From the NCBI GenBank assembly GCA_051453625.1, contig JBOZIK010000001.1, positions 254,213,739-254,259,799 on the forward strand: a stretch of 46,061 nt of DNA, in the 5' to 3' direction. The notes under the pieces were generated by a model. It saw only the letters and a list, made by a program, of their open reading frames with translations. It was not told the origin of the DNA and searched no databases. Shown here piece after piece: positions 23,861 through 34,880 of this stretch (position 1 is the stretch's first letter; each line of letters starts with the position of its first letter). The stretch is from Welwitschia mirabilis (Eukaryota; Gnetophyta; Gnetopsida; Welwitschiales). Both the position numbers and the translations under genes were made by a program.

Positions 23861-24339
23861 ACCAAAAATTATATTGCATGTACATTCTTAAGCATCATGA
23901 TATCATCATTTCTTTTAATGTCATCTTTTCTAGAACTTCACAAAACATTTCTCAACTTAATATTTTCAATCTATGGACCCCTTCTTATCCTGTGTAAATT
24001 TTAGATTCTTAACATTCTATTATTAAAAAGGGACATGTGTCTACCAATTACAATTTCTTAGTTCCTTCTAGTTACAATGGCTTTTTGATGAGCCTTTTGG
24101 TGAGCCTTACACCTAGAAGAATTAAGCATTTTGCTAAGCCTTATATATATGAACATAATTCCACTAGTAACTCATTGGATTATCCTACTAAGAATGCTAA
24201 TCTCTCCTCTTAATAAAGATAAAGTATTTTTTTTTAAAATCTACTCTATAATATGTTCATAATGATGGAAAGGAAAAAACTAAAACTAGGCAAATATCTC
24301 ATGCATCTCTTGATGATGATATTATTTATTTAACCTTTA

Positions 24340-25140
24340 ATAGTGAACTAACCTCTTTCAAAGATGTCATTCTACATAAGTATTATATTTGAGCCATGAA
24401 AGAATAATATAATGGACTTGTGTAAAATAATACATAAAATTTGGTTAATCTTCCATTAGGTTGCATTGTGTTATCTAACAAATGGGTTTTCTACAATAAG
24501 TGTAAAATGAATAATACCCTTGAATGATACAAAGCTTAACTTATTAATACGGCCCTATGTCAAAGAAAATAATTAGACTATAATGAAGTTTTTTCCATTA
24601 AAACTATGATTTTTGTAGCATCTTAGAAGGAATGAAAAAGACACTAGTTAGACATTAATACTATCTTTCTTAATGAAAATCTTAAAGAATAAATATATAT
24701 AATGTAACCTAAGGATTTTAAAGTGAAGGTAAGGAATAGAAAGTATGTAAATAATTAAGTCACTATAAGAGATAAAAACAAGCCCTAGGACCATGATACA
24801 CTAAAGTTATTAATGCCTTAAGTATCATTGAAGTTAATTTTTATAGCTATTAGGATGTAGATACTACATTTTTCATCAAATCTTAAGGGAAAAAAATCTA
24901 GATATATAGTGGTTTATGTAGCTAACACATTAATAACCAGTAATGATGAAGTAAATTTAAATCATATAAAATTTTTTTATGTAAAGCATTTGAAATTTCT
25001 AATCTAGTAGTAGCTAGAATACACCTTAGTGTAGAAATTAAGAAAAGTAAAAATGAATTATCCATAACTTAAAGGAAGTACATTAGAGACTTGAGTCAGA
25101 AATTTGAATTGGGAAATGCCAAAGAAATTCTTACATTTTT
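24340..25140 (+). pseudogene. Copia reverse transcriptase remnant, YVAN in place of YVDD
   Basis: From 24345 one frame reads ELTSFKDVILHKYYI, stop, AMKE, later LSNKWVFYNKCKMNNTLE, stop, YKA and LDYNEVFSIK: the N-terminal RT motifs of Copia. The active-site motif at 24915-24926 reads YVAN followed by TLITSNDE, so both catalytic Asp are replaced. The segment after it (VARIHLSVEIKKSKN near 25010) matches the thumb region. At least eight stops occur in the first 330 bp, several explained by CAA/CAG to TAA/TAG or TGG to TGA. Confidence 0.85.
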
Positions 25141-25194
25141 AGAATAGAATACAAAACTGGTACTAATGAACACTTAAAATCAACAAATGAAACT

Positions 25195-25860
25195 AAATAC
25201 AAAATATTGCTTGATAGTCTCATTTATGTTATCAATACTAGACCTAATATTTCATATGTGATTTATGTCTTGTTTAGATATATTCAAGCATCAAATATTA
25301 TTCATCTAAATTTTGCTCTGCATGTACTGAGATTTTTGGAGAAGATAAAAAAAACTTAGGTTTTACATATAAGAGAAAACTTGGTCTATCTTAAAGGTAT
25401 ACTCTAACTCGTACTTTACTAAATACTCATAAACTTTCTTATTAACATTAGGATATACCATGTTTTTAGAAGAATCGCCTCTATCTTAGTGATCTAAGAA
25501 TTAAAGAGTAATAGCTTAATCCTCTAGACAATTAGAACATATACGTACATCTCAAGAATGTAGAGAAATTAAATGATTAAAAAAATCTTTTGAAAGTAAT
25601 GAACTTAAAGTAGATAAAAATAACTAAGCTCTTCATTGATAATCATATTACTATTTACATAGCATAATATCTAGTGCATCATGATAGGATAAAACACTTT
25701 TGTATTGGGTCTATAAAACTAGGAAACTTATACAACAAGAAGTAATTATACCAAAATATTATTTGACTATAGAATAAACAACTAATATTCTAACTTAACT
25801 ATTTAGTTGAGAAAAGTTTCAATACTTTCAACTTAAGATAGGATTAATCACGAGTTAATA
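25195..25860 (+). pseudogene. Copia RNase H remnant
   Basis: From about 25199 the frame reads YKILLDSLIYVINTRPNISY, then VLFRYIQASNIIHLNFALHV, the conserved RT/RNase H linker of Copia. Around 25631-25700 LFIDNHITIYIA, stop, YLVHHDRIKHFCIG carries the D-N motif and the HxR-KH motif of RNase H. The end near 25810-25850 (EKFQYFQLKIG-type reading) matches the usual C-terminus. It is followed at once by the 3' LTR. Confidence 0.8.
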
Positions 25861-25865
25861 AAACT

Positions 25866-26380
25866 TATTTTGTTATATATATTGGATTTTATTTAACTTT
25901 TAGAGTCATAGAGAAAATTATTTTTTAATCTTACTAGATATGTAGTACAATGTTTTCTAGTATTATGTCATGTGTGGTGCAATTTTGTCTAGCATTATGA
26001 GATGTGTAATGCATGAATTCTATTACTATGGGATGTGTAGCAAAATCTAATTACTTCTTTAAAAAGTGATTCTCTTAGATGAAAACACCTTTTAGGAAAT
26101 TTTATTGTAGGCTATATTCCTAAGATTTTCTTGTAGGTACTTTCATTTCATTATAAAATAGAGAATTTTCACATTAATAAGGAAATTTCTATAACACTAA
26201 TAAGTCACATTGTGGTACTCTGGTCAAGAAAAATTAAAATAACAATAGAAACCTAGCAAGATATGCTTGCTTATAAAAGAAAGCTTTGTTATTTAAAAAA
26301 GGGAGGATATAAAATATTAGTTTTTATAATCTAATTTTAGGATTTCTTGATCTTTTATAATTTTTCTTTTTTACACATCC
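25866..26380 (+). repeat. 3' LTR of Copia element
   Basis: Starts after RNase H. 25930-26045 is a U3-type tandem array of about four units of roughly 31 bp (TAGCATTATGAGATGTGTAA type). 26192-26350 aligns with the 5' LTR copy (18570-18718), including TATAAAAGAAAGCTTTGT at about 26274. Exact ends are uncertain. Confidence 0.6.
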
Positions 26381-26589
26381 TATGGAATGTGAATATGTCT
26401 ATCTTAAAAGATATGCCTACATAAAAAATGTTTAAGGGTTAACATAATGATGCAACATGTTAAATTATCCTAAACTAATGCAAAAGAACTCTAGTAAAGT
26501 AAGATATTGCAATAAGAAATTGAAGAATTAATAGGAGGGTACACATCTTCAAATTACCTAGTTAGGAATTATCTAATCCTTAATTCTTG

Positions 26590-28135
26590 GTGCATGGATA
26601 TGTATTTTTTCTTGTTCATGAATTAATCTTTACCATCATCATCATCTATAAGGATTGTACATTCTACTCTGAGTATGTAGATAGCATGTTCATAGATTTC
26701 TTTTAGTAATCTTCTAGTATTTACTCCACTATATAGGATTTCAATGATCGTACTTATGAAGTGTATTCTTTCTAACTTCTACTCTTTTAAGGTCTTAATA
26801 GGACTTGTCCATCATTCTGATTTGTATTAATATTTAAGTTAAGGTCTTCTTTGAACCACATTAATTCCTTTCATAATATTCTTCATCATAAGAAGAACTT
26901 TATACATGAGTGTCATTAATTCTTACATTTATGGTTTCTTTTATAGTTAGAGTGTATTTATGCTATACATCCTGCTAATCATAGAATAACCAATGAGTAT
27001 ATCTTCATTAGCCTTGGGATTAAATTTTCTCAATTGGTCCTTTTTGATTAACATAAAACATTATGATTGGAAAATATAAAAGAAACTTATAAAATGTTTT
27101 TTTACTATGCCATATCTCATAAGGCATTTTATTTATAGATGGCCTTAATAATACCAAATTTAATATGTATTACATAGTGTTCACTACTTCAGCTTAGTGG
27201 TAAGATATATTTTGATCATGTATCATTATTTAGTTATCTCTTCTTCTGCTTGACTACTCCATTTGGTTGTATTAGAATATGTATTCTTAGACTCTTTACT
27301 AATGTTTTCCCTGATGATCATAATATAATATCCTTTTCATCTTGTAACATAATACATGACTTAGCAAAAATTCCAAATGCCTTATCCTTATGTCTAAGGA
27401 AGGATATCCATGTGAATCTAAAAAAATCATCAATAATGGTTAAATAATACCTTCTTATTCCAATACTTTCTATCTATGAAAATTATACTACATCAAAGAA
27501 TAATAAATCTAATGAATAAAAAGTATAAATTTATTTTTTCTTACCAAATATTACCTCATCCACTTTCATTTCTAGCATGCATCATAAAGCTATTGGTTAA
27601 AACTATTAAATTTAAGAATCCTCTTACTAGTTACTTGGTAGGTAGGGTTTGGATTAACTTCAAATTCATGTGTTGAAGATTCCTATGCTAAGTCTTTACA
27701 TTACCTATAGTACTAATGAAACACTTCACATTCTTATTAGTAATATCACCAAGGAAAGGCATGTATGCATTATCACTTCTTTACATAAAAAATAATATTT
27801 TATTAAAAATGAATCTTTTACAAAATAATAATTCTTTAAAAATATGACATAAAAGTTAGAGTTACACAACTGACTCATTCTTAGTAAGTTGTACCATAAT
27901 CCATCCACATAATATTAGCATGTCTAATTGTACCTATACCTTTGATTATAACTTTTATGTTATCTTCAAATTGATACAACTCCACAATCTTACTTAACTA
28001 AACTATTGAATAGTTTTTCATCACTTGTCATATGCTTAGAGCAACTATTTTTAATGTACTAAAAGTTATTTTCATGATTTAGAGTGTCATATAAGTGATT
28101 AAATCATTGTTATTTTGCTAAAACCCTCTACTTTA
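26590..28135 (-). pseudogene. Copia protease-integrase fragment, minus strand
   Basis: Read from high to low coordinates. At 28022-28059 the frame gives YIKNSCSKHMTSDEKLFNS, the protease active-site region, with Asp-Ser-Gly changed to Lys-Asn-Ser (28044-28052). At 27908-27830 MDGLWYNLLRMSQLCNSNFY is the conserved segment after it. At 27700-27640 a weak gag-pre-integrase match follows. At 27446-27361 LTIIDDFFRFTWISFLRHKD is the integrase core. At about 27270 QPNGVVKQKK is the QNGVxExK-type motif, and near 27140 YILNLVLLRPS and MPYEIW follow. RT and gag are absent. Its high end meets the truncated gypsy LTR at about 28380. Confidence 0.82.
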
Positions 28136-28380
28136 TGTTATTAGCCTATATAGGTTTCTTAAACCCTTTGTTTAGCTTTTAACTATGATTGGTGTAATAA
28201 TGATAATTAAAGAGTAATAAGAAATACTTTCTATAATGTTCTTTTCTATGGTAATAAAAATAAATAATGTTGTTTGCATTTATTAAAGGTACATACCTTA
28301 GACTATGAAGTTTGTGAAGATGTTCTAAGTATCCTCTTAATGTTGGCTTGTTAAAGCTTCATTCCTGCTTGTGTAACTTC

Positions 28381-29653
28381 TAATATGAGTATGGTTCTCA
28401 TTGTATTCTTGTATTCTTAATTGGTCCCTTTCTTGTATGCATCTTGTACATATTTTTATTTTTGCTTATTTTCTTATGAATATTATAAAGTTATTAGAAG
28501 TTCATAATGTTGGTAATCATAAAATGCCTTCTTGAATATGAATCCTAGATTTACTACCTTCTCTTTAAAAGTCTTCATGAAATTTTATCCTTGTTGAGGA
28601 TCTATTTTTGATGATATATATTGCTCATGCTTTCTTTGATATCTTGGATTCTTATAATATTATGAAATGAGTTTTTCATAAATTGTCAAATGAGGCAGTG
28701 GAATGTAAAAACCGAAAAATTACCTAAGGAGGTAGTGAGATTGATTGGTTGATTATAACGCAGATTACCAAATGAGGTAGTGGGCTCCACAGATCATCGA
28801 ATGAGGTAGTGGAATAAGAGAATATATGCAATATGATGAGAAATCCATAGATTGCTGAGAAAGGAATTAGACCCCATAGATCACTGAATAGGATAGCAGT
28901 GTAAATTGAAAAATATATATATGATGAAAAATTTATTAAAAACTGGTTATTTCTCATATCATTTCCATAATATTGTTATTTAAAATTCTTGAAATGTTAT
29001 CATTTCTTGGAAATTTTTGATTCTCACCTTATCAAATCTTTATAATTAGAATCTTAATCTTACCTTGCCTAAACCATACTCAGAGCTGTGAAATTTTTAT
29101 GATTACTACTCCATATATCTTATGTACATAGGTAGTAAAACTAGAGTTTGAATGCCAAGAAGGGCATAAAGAAATGAAGATTATTATTCTAGTTTATGTT
29201 GAAATATTTATCTTGGAGTGAAATTTGTAGTTCTTAGTAAGTGTTAAAATTTTAATGATGTAATTATGATGATCTTGAGACTACTTCCCAAACTGAATCA
29301 TGTGTATTCCTAGTTATACTTTCTTGAATTTGTAATAGTAGAAGTGACAAATTCTACTTTTATTGTTAAAATTCTCTATATTTTCATTGTTGATTTTCCT
29401 ATAACTTGTTAGAATAATTGTTGATTTTATTTTGAAATATACATTTCATGATTATGGAAGAGAGGATTATATTATGTAGAGTTACTATTATTATAAGAAA
29501 GTTATAATTTCTTGAGAAGTATGGACCATATGTGATTTAATTTATAATAAATTTTCAAGAAAAGTAACGTTTTCGGTTATAAAAAGTTGGGTGTTACAAT
29601 TTCAACTTATTTAAACAGTAATTTTTTTCAATTATGAAAAGTTAGGTTCTACA
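28381..29653 (+). repeat. 5' LTR of gypsy element, left part missing
   Basis: Aligns by eye with 41174-42519 from TAATATGAGTATGGTT onward, through the GAGGTAGTGG repeats (28690-28880), to the end AAAAGTTAGGTTCTACA (GTTAGGTGTTACA in the 3' copy). The homologue of 40510-41173, including the U3 start, is not recognisable. DNA left of 28381 is Copia instead. Confidence 0.82.
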
Positions 29654-29656
29654 CTT

Positions 29657-29669
29657 TGGTATCAGAGCC
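29657..29669 (+). other. Primer binding site, tRNA-Met type, gypsy element
   Basis: TGGTATCAGAGCC, a perfect match to the usual plant initiator-tRNA-Met site, three bases after the LTR end. Sets the element orientation as plus. Confidence 0.92.
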
Positions 29670-29871
29670 TAGGTTGTGATTTTACTGGGAATAATTGTTG
29701 TGAAGTGATTACACATTTCAACATTAGAGCATAGGTTTGCAAATTCACTAGGCATAACTATTTTTTAAATCCATTAGGCATAACTATTTTGCAAATTTAC
29801 TTGGCTTAACTATTGTTAAAGTTATAAGTTTAACTTTAGGATTGTGATATGAGTAGTTTGATAGGATTGGC

Positions 29872-30700
29872 ATGGCCCTAAGAAGAGTAGTAAATAGATT
29901 AATTGAAGTTACAACATTAGTAAATCTAGTTAATAAGTTACTAAATAAGCTTTACAAGCCAAGTAATGATTGGAAAGATGGTAAATCTATCAAGAAAATG
30001 ATGGTGAAATTTAAGAGGACAAGTCCTTCAACTTTTGAAGGAGTTAACAACATGGCAAATGTAAAATAATGACTAAGTTTTATGCAAAGCACATCAGAAC
30101 TATTTAGGTTTAATACTCATCAACTTGTTAAAAGAGAAACTTTATGGTAGAATGCAAAAAAATGGTGGAATGCAGAAATATTTCAACCATTGTTTTCAAC
30201 ACATATGAAATGGGAATAATTTAAAGGAAGATATAAAGGTAGATAAATCTCAAAATTTTTCATAAATATTAAGGCCAACGAGTTCTACAATCTTACTAAT
30301 AATTACTAAACAAGTAAAAGTCAGAAGATTTATGGTTGATCCACATCTAGCAATTCAAAACTAAGTCATATTATATAATCGAAGACCATTCTAGAGGCCT
30401 TAGAGAAGGCAAAAGTAGTGAGGAATCACGTACCATGAATAAAATCTTATTAGAAAAGAATAATGTCTTAATATAATAGAAGAATAAAACCATGGAAGAA
30501 TCCATTCACTCAGAATATAAAAAGAGGTAGAGTAATTATTACTATAATCAATACTAGAACAACACATCAACTTCAAGGAAGAAAGCAAATTTAACCAACT
30601 CAAGGAAGAGATAAAAATGATTAGTCTTTTAAAATATAACTAGTAATTCCAAGAAGATGGGATGTTTCCATGTTAGAAACCTTATCATGTTAGGAATTTC
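29872..30700 (+). pseudogene. Gypsy gag remnant with frameshifted zinc knuckle
   Basis: Gag forms the particle and packages element RNA. An open frame from ATG 29872 gives 65 residues, ending in MVKFKRTSPSTFEGVNNMAN, the PPxFxG-type entry to the Retrotrans_gag domain. Further on NAKKWWNAEI (about 30150) has the invariant Trp pair, followed by FKGRYKGR and FFINIKANEFYNL, the conserved helices. At 30655-30700 the sequence fits a CCHC knuckle (CFH, a one-base loss, C-stop-KPYHVRN). Several stops interrupt the capsid part. It starts 200 bp after the primer site. Confidence 0.75.
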
Positions 30701-30989
30701 CTTAAAGGAAAGAAGTAAAAAGCAACTAGTACGAATGTATAAAAGATGTTGTCTAGTTAGATGTAGAGGTTGTTTCTGTTGAAGCCCTTTTTCTTCCACT
30801 CTTATTAAATTTTTCATGAAATTCCATTACTACTTATGGAACATAAACTAATGTAAAAATAGGTAAGGGTACACATGCAGCTAGAGTTTGTAACATAAAG
30901 CCTATTCTTAGGGAGGCTTATCTTGGAAGTATAAGACAAAGAAACAAAAGCTATGCAAATTACCAATGAGACTAAAATTCTAGATAATA

Positions 30990-31376
30990 ATGATACCAAG
31001 AAGATGGGAAAATAAGATGCTAATGATCCTTACAAGTTACAAAGAATACAGTAAAGGTATCAATGAATTAAAGAAAAGAGAGGGTCATGTTAGTACTAAG
31101 TCTGTGAAGATAGAAGATGATATAACTATGGTTGAAAATAACATCAATAAGATTACAAATACAAATGAAGAAGAATAAAATTTTCTCAAACAAGAAAATG
31201 AAAGTAATCTAGATGGTGCAAAAATTAATTTTGTTAGGGAAGCAAGCGAAAATGAAAAGCCAATGCAAGAAAATAATGTCAAGAATATGAAAAACATAAA
31301 TGAAGATTCTTTATTACCACTAAACGAAAATTCTCTAGTACCTGAGGTAGATATAGTTGAAGTTTTACCCCATTAG
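30990..31376 (+). CDS. Acidic extra ORF in gypsy element (one internal stop)
   Basis: From ATG 30990 one frame is open for 128 codons to TAG at 31374-31376, with one in-frame TAA at 31176-31178. The product starts MIPRRWENKMLMILTSYKEY. It becomes strongly Glu/Asn/Lys-rich, with IEDDITMVENNINKIT and later ASENEKPMQENN, and closes with VPEVDIVEVLPH. It looks intrinsically disordered or coiled, without membrane segments, zinc motifs or a protease Asp-Ser/Thr-Gly. It occupies the place where protease/RT should begin. It has many fewer stops than the gag before it. I know no family; alternatives are a degraded gag-protease linker or a captured host piece. Confidence 0.4.
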
Positions 31377-32564
31377 CATGCAAAACCTTTTCTTTATATT
31401 ATCATGATATGTTGGTGGATAAAGGTGAAGAGGTGTTACTCGCACCCATGGGTTAACTCTTTAGCTTAATTAGATAGCCTACATAATATTATTAGTAAAT
31501 CTTTAGATAGCCCTTTATCTTTAGGGTTTCTTATATTAATTGATCCCTCATTCATAGTTACTTTTGAATTACATCTTGTGATCCTTAGCTACATGATAAG
31601 TCTTAACTATATAATCCTATTTTTATATGGTTAAGTTTATCATCTTGTTTAGATGGGATATGCATATAGGTATTCAACCTTATGAGGCTATACTTTAATT
31701 ACTCACAATTAATCTAGAAGCTATTATACATTTATTTGATCTGTGCTTGCATAAACGTATTTCACATATTTCATCCTGAACTTTTTAGGCTTCAAGATGC
31801 TACATACATATTAACTGTTGAAGTGTAAATTCATCTAGATTATACAAGCAAAAGTATCAAAGAGGCATTAAAAGAAGCTCATAATAAAAAAGTTTAGAAT
31901 AAAAGAGACTTATAATTTATGAGCTTAGGCTTGAAAAATTTCTACATAACATATTTAGAGGTGGGTATCACAATTTGGAGTGAAAAATTATTATGTTGCA
32001 TTTTATAGTTTTAGACAAAGCAAGGAGATCATTGAGATATTTTATCTTAGGAAATTAAATGGTTTAAGTTATTTGTAAGTATATTCAACTATGTTTTTAG
32101 AAATTCTTTACATGAGAGATATGGTAGTTCCTAATGTTTACCCTAATTAAGTAATCCTTATAACCTTAGAAAATGGAGAAGGTTAGAAGGTCATGTATAA
32201 GAAATATTTTTCATAAATTTTGAAGTAGATATACATATATAATACAAATTTTAGAGTATGTGTCATGAAGTTTATCATTGCAATGACATTGATTAGATAT
32301 CTCACTTAAGTAAATATAATATGTATGAACTTTTAGAGTAATGATTGACCTAGCATGCAAAAACATGTACATGGATTTGTTTATGTATGTATAAATTGAT
32401 TGAAGGCCAACAGTGTGAAGCTAAAGGCTAGCCTATGCCAATTACTTCCAATATGAAGGTAACTAAGAAACATATTTCAACATGAACTTTTTAGTAAGTT
32501 TGTCAAAGATGAAGAATGAGAAATATAACCTTATGTTTTTATGGTAAAGTACTTTAGTAGACAT
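31377..32564. other. Degraded gypsy internal region, no pol motifs
   Basis: Stops in all frames. I looked for protease, RT palm, RNase H and integrase signatures and found none. It ends at the target duplication GATTC (32565-32569), where the minus-strand element is inserted. Confidence 0.5.
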
Positions 32565-32569
32565 GATTC
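32565..32569. repeat. Target site duplication GATTC, left
   Basis: Directly adjoins the left LTR end and matches 40271-40275 at the other end, as expected for a 5-bp duplication made by a Copia integrase. Confidence 0.9.
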
Positions 32570-33013
32570 TAATAGGATCAAGAACCCTAGAGTAGGGATG
32601 AATAGGTTCTTAAAAATTAAAATAAAATAAACTAATGATTCATGATATATCAAAAGTTTGATCAAAATAATTTGCTAATTAAACTGGTGCATGTAAGGAA
32701 AAGATAAAAGTATTTGAAGAAATTAAACTAACTGAAAGCATAAAATACCAAATACATGCATGTAGGATTTACAGTGGTTTGGAAAACCCCCTACTCCACT
32801 CACAATGATTAACTTATGACCAAGCTTGATTTGGATCTTCGTTACTCCATTAGGTATTCCAGGTTCACCTATAACCTTTAGAAACAAACTTTTTTAGGCT
32901 TAGTCTCAACCTTTGAATAGAGTTTTCTAGGCTTAGTCTTAACCTTTGAATAGACTTTTGCAAGCTAACTCTTAATCTTTTACAATGTAAAATAGTAATG
33001 CAATAATGCCAAG

Positions 33014-33271
33014 ATGCACAATCACTCATACTACAGTAGATTTGGTGAAGCTATTCTCTTGTAGATGTATAACAAATAAATAACTAGTTCTAACCTTGAA
33101 TATATAGATAACATAANNNNNNNNNNCTTTAGAGCATGTAGTAGTGATAGTAAGAATTCCTTAATGCACAAGTATCACTTATTCTAGGTACAATAGATTT
33201 GATGGAGCTCTTATTCTATAGATATACATGAGTAAAGCACTAAATCTAGCCTTGAATATATAGATAACATA
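33014..33271 (-). repeat. Internal duplication in 3' LTR around 10-N gap
   Basis: 33014-33116 and about 33162-33271 are diverged copies, both ending CCTTGAATATATAGATAACATAA. The partner LTR has a single copy (39163-39252). The copies differ at many positions, so this is not a simple assembly repeat. Confidence 0.75.
33117..33126. other. Short assembly gap (10 N)
   Basis: Ten N between the two diverged copies of the LTR sub-repeat. Confidence 0.98.
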
Positions 33272-33529
33272 AATGATAGATCTTTTTTGGTCAAAAGTAC
33301 AAATGTCAATATTCAATAGTTAATATCACAAGATTTCAATTCCTGTTCATAGTCAAAAAAGGTTTTTAGTCATCTCTCTATTAGCTATTTATGTTGGAAG
33401 GATTTTAGGGTTTATTATATTTAAAAATGTGCTTTTAATGGCTATAAATGATAAGAAAACTGCTATCTAATAAATACATAATGGATACAAAATGAATAGA
33501 AAATTTTAATTCCATTCTGGCTAGTTGAC

Positions 33530-34130
33530 TTCTCAAAAGTTCGATTAATTCCATCTGGTGTTGTGACTTACATAGGTCACATAAGTGAAATTTTTTGTTG
33601 CTCCAATTTCTTATGGCTCAACATTCAGTTGACCCCTTAAGGTTTGATTGACCCCAATCTAGTCGCCTACCATTATGTCCAGTCACTCGCTAGTCTTAAT
33701 AAAAGATCATTCTAATTTCTTGCAGCTGATACTCCTGAGTCGATCGTCATGGGGTCGATCGGACACCTAAAGGATCGACTGGACCTGCATAGTGCTCAAG
33801 TTCGATCGATTCCTTCAAAGTTTTGGTCGACCCCTTGATAATCAGTTTAGAAGTATTGTTCTCAGGTTCACAGTTCTGGTCGATCCCATCATAGGTCCAG
33901 TAGACCCCTTGTGATTCAGATCAGGGATACTATTACTAGGTCGACAAATCCAATCAACCCCATAAAAGGTCTAGTTGACCTTTTGCCATTCAGTTTAAGG
34001 ATACTAGCTCTAAAGTTCATAGGTCTGGTCAATCCCATCAGAAATCTGGTTGACCCCTCTAAACTTAGTTCAATTCTGAGTTTCTGCTTTAGGTGTAGTT
34101 AACCAATTGAAAGTTTAGTTGACCCTTCAA
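33530..34130 (-). repeat. GTCGAC-type motif array in U3 of 3' LTR
   Basis: Successive motifs of the form GGTCGACCCC or its mutated versions (GTTGACC, GTCAACC, GTCGATCC), often in pairs separated by AT(C)ATAGGTC-type spacers. The core GTCGAC is a palindrome. Relative to the minus-strand element it lies in U3, where promoter and enhancer elements are expected. Confidence 0.8.
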
Positions 34131-34290
34131 GAGGGTAAGTGAACTTGATAGGTTTCTAGTGATCATAATTTGATGGTTTTGGCTTCATCATTAAACATGT
34201 AAGTAATTAACATCATCTACACAAGATACACAAAATTTGCAATGCAAAAAATATTAGTTTAACAATAATTAGTAAAACATAATCTAATAA

Positions 34291-34301
34291 TCTCCCCTTT
34301 G
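34291..34301 (-). other. Polypurine tract adjoining 3' LTR
   Basis: Minus strand CAAAGGGGAGA, directly before the LTR. Primes plus-strand DNA synthesis in LTR elements. Confidence 0.85.
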
Positions 34302-34349
34302 ACATTGACGACAAATAATGCTTAGTTGTAAAAATATTTAAGACTTAGA

Positions 34350-34370
34350 AAACTCCCCCTCACAAAATTC
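34350..34370 (-). other. Additional polypurine tract
   Basis: Minus strand TTGTGAGGGGGAGTTTTC, about 55 bp from the LTR-adjacent tract. A third lies at 34810-34830 (GAAAGGAGGAGAATT). Confidence 0.6.
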
Positions 34371-34809
34371 CCATCATTCTTTACAAAATATTAGAACTTT
34401 TAAAATCAATTTAAAACATTTTGAAGAGTCAAATTTTGTGCTAATAATAAAGACAATTTTAAGATGCACACTTGGAGAGATAAGGACATAATATTTATAA
34501 AAAGCACAATGTGATCACATAAACCATTTAACATATGGATCATTGACACTTTTTAAAGTTATTTCTAATATGGGATATTAATATTTAAATTTATGAAATA
34601 AGCATTTGAAACTTAAATATTCATCATTAAACAATGTTAAGCTTATATGAACTGCATAAAAAGTTTTAAGATACCAATTCAGAACAATTGAGAACATAAA
34701 ACTAAGTGCATGTTGATTCCAGTAAACATATGCAAGCATTACAAAATAAAAGTGCTTATTAAGAGCATACTACATTTGAAAGCATAAGTAACAAACAACA
34801 ACAAACAAC

Positions 34810-34830
34810 TAATTCTCCTCCTTTCGACAA
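34810..34830 (-). other. Third polypurine tract, just after env-like ORF
   Basis: Minus strand TTGTCGAAAGGAGGAGAAT, with the same TTGTCG/TTGTCA-type lead-in as the tract at 34291-34315. It falls about 50 bp after the env-like stop codon. Confidence 0.55.
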
Positions 34831-34880
34831 TAATGATAAAGAAGAGGATAAAAACTTATAAGCAAAGCATAATCAAGGTT

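Larger units (their letters stand above)
18420..26380 (+). mobile_element. Ty1/Copia element, plus strand, decayed, with internal foreign block
   Basis: An LTR-like segment at 18420-18758 shares about 150 bp of R/U5-type sequence with 26192-26350, for example TATAAAAGAAAGCTTTGT in both. A degenerate primer site follows the first copy. Between them lie, in Copia order, gag zinc knuckle, protease, integrase, RT and RNase H. The distance from primer site to gag (about 3.6 kb) is far longer than usual for Copia and includes the GC-richer block at 19250-20380, so other DNA has inserted. All catalytic motifs inspected are altered. Confidence 0.7.
32570..34289 (-). repeat. 3' LTR of Sirevirus-type element
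   Basis: Aligns end to end with 38714-40270. Both its termini have lost the standard TG/CA by one base: the plus strand begins TAATAGG where the other copy has TGATAGG, and ends AATCTAATA where the other has AATCTAACA. It contains a ~110-bp internal duplication around a 10-N gap and the GTCGAC motif array (33530-34130). Confidence 0.9.

Noticed and set aside
23647-23997. 116-residue ORF, the longest without N
   Set aside because: It sits where the Copia integrase C-terminal half belongs, and another frame is also open for about 70 codons there. Ile/Leu/Phe-rich and with no family; probably chance in AT-rich pseudogene DNA.
28690-28880. CRISPR-like spaced repeats
   Set aside because: Units are degenerate, irregularly spaced and present in both LTRs of a plant gypsy element.
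29657-29669. tRNA-like sequence
   Set aside because: Only the 13-base primer site complementary to tRNA-Met is present, with no tRNA fold around it.
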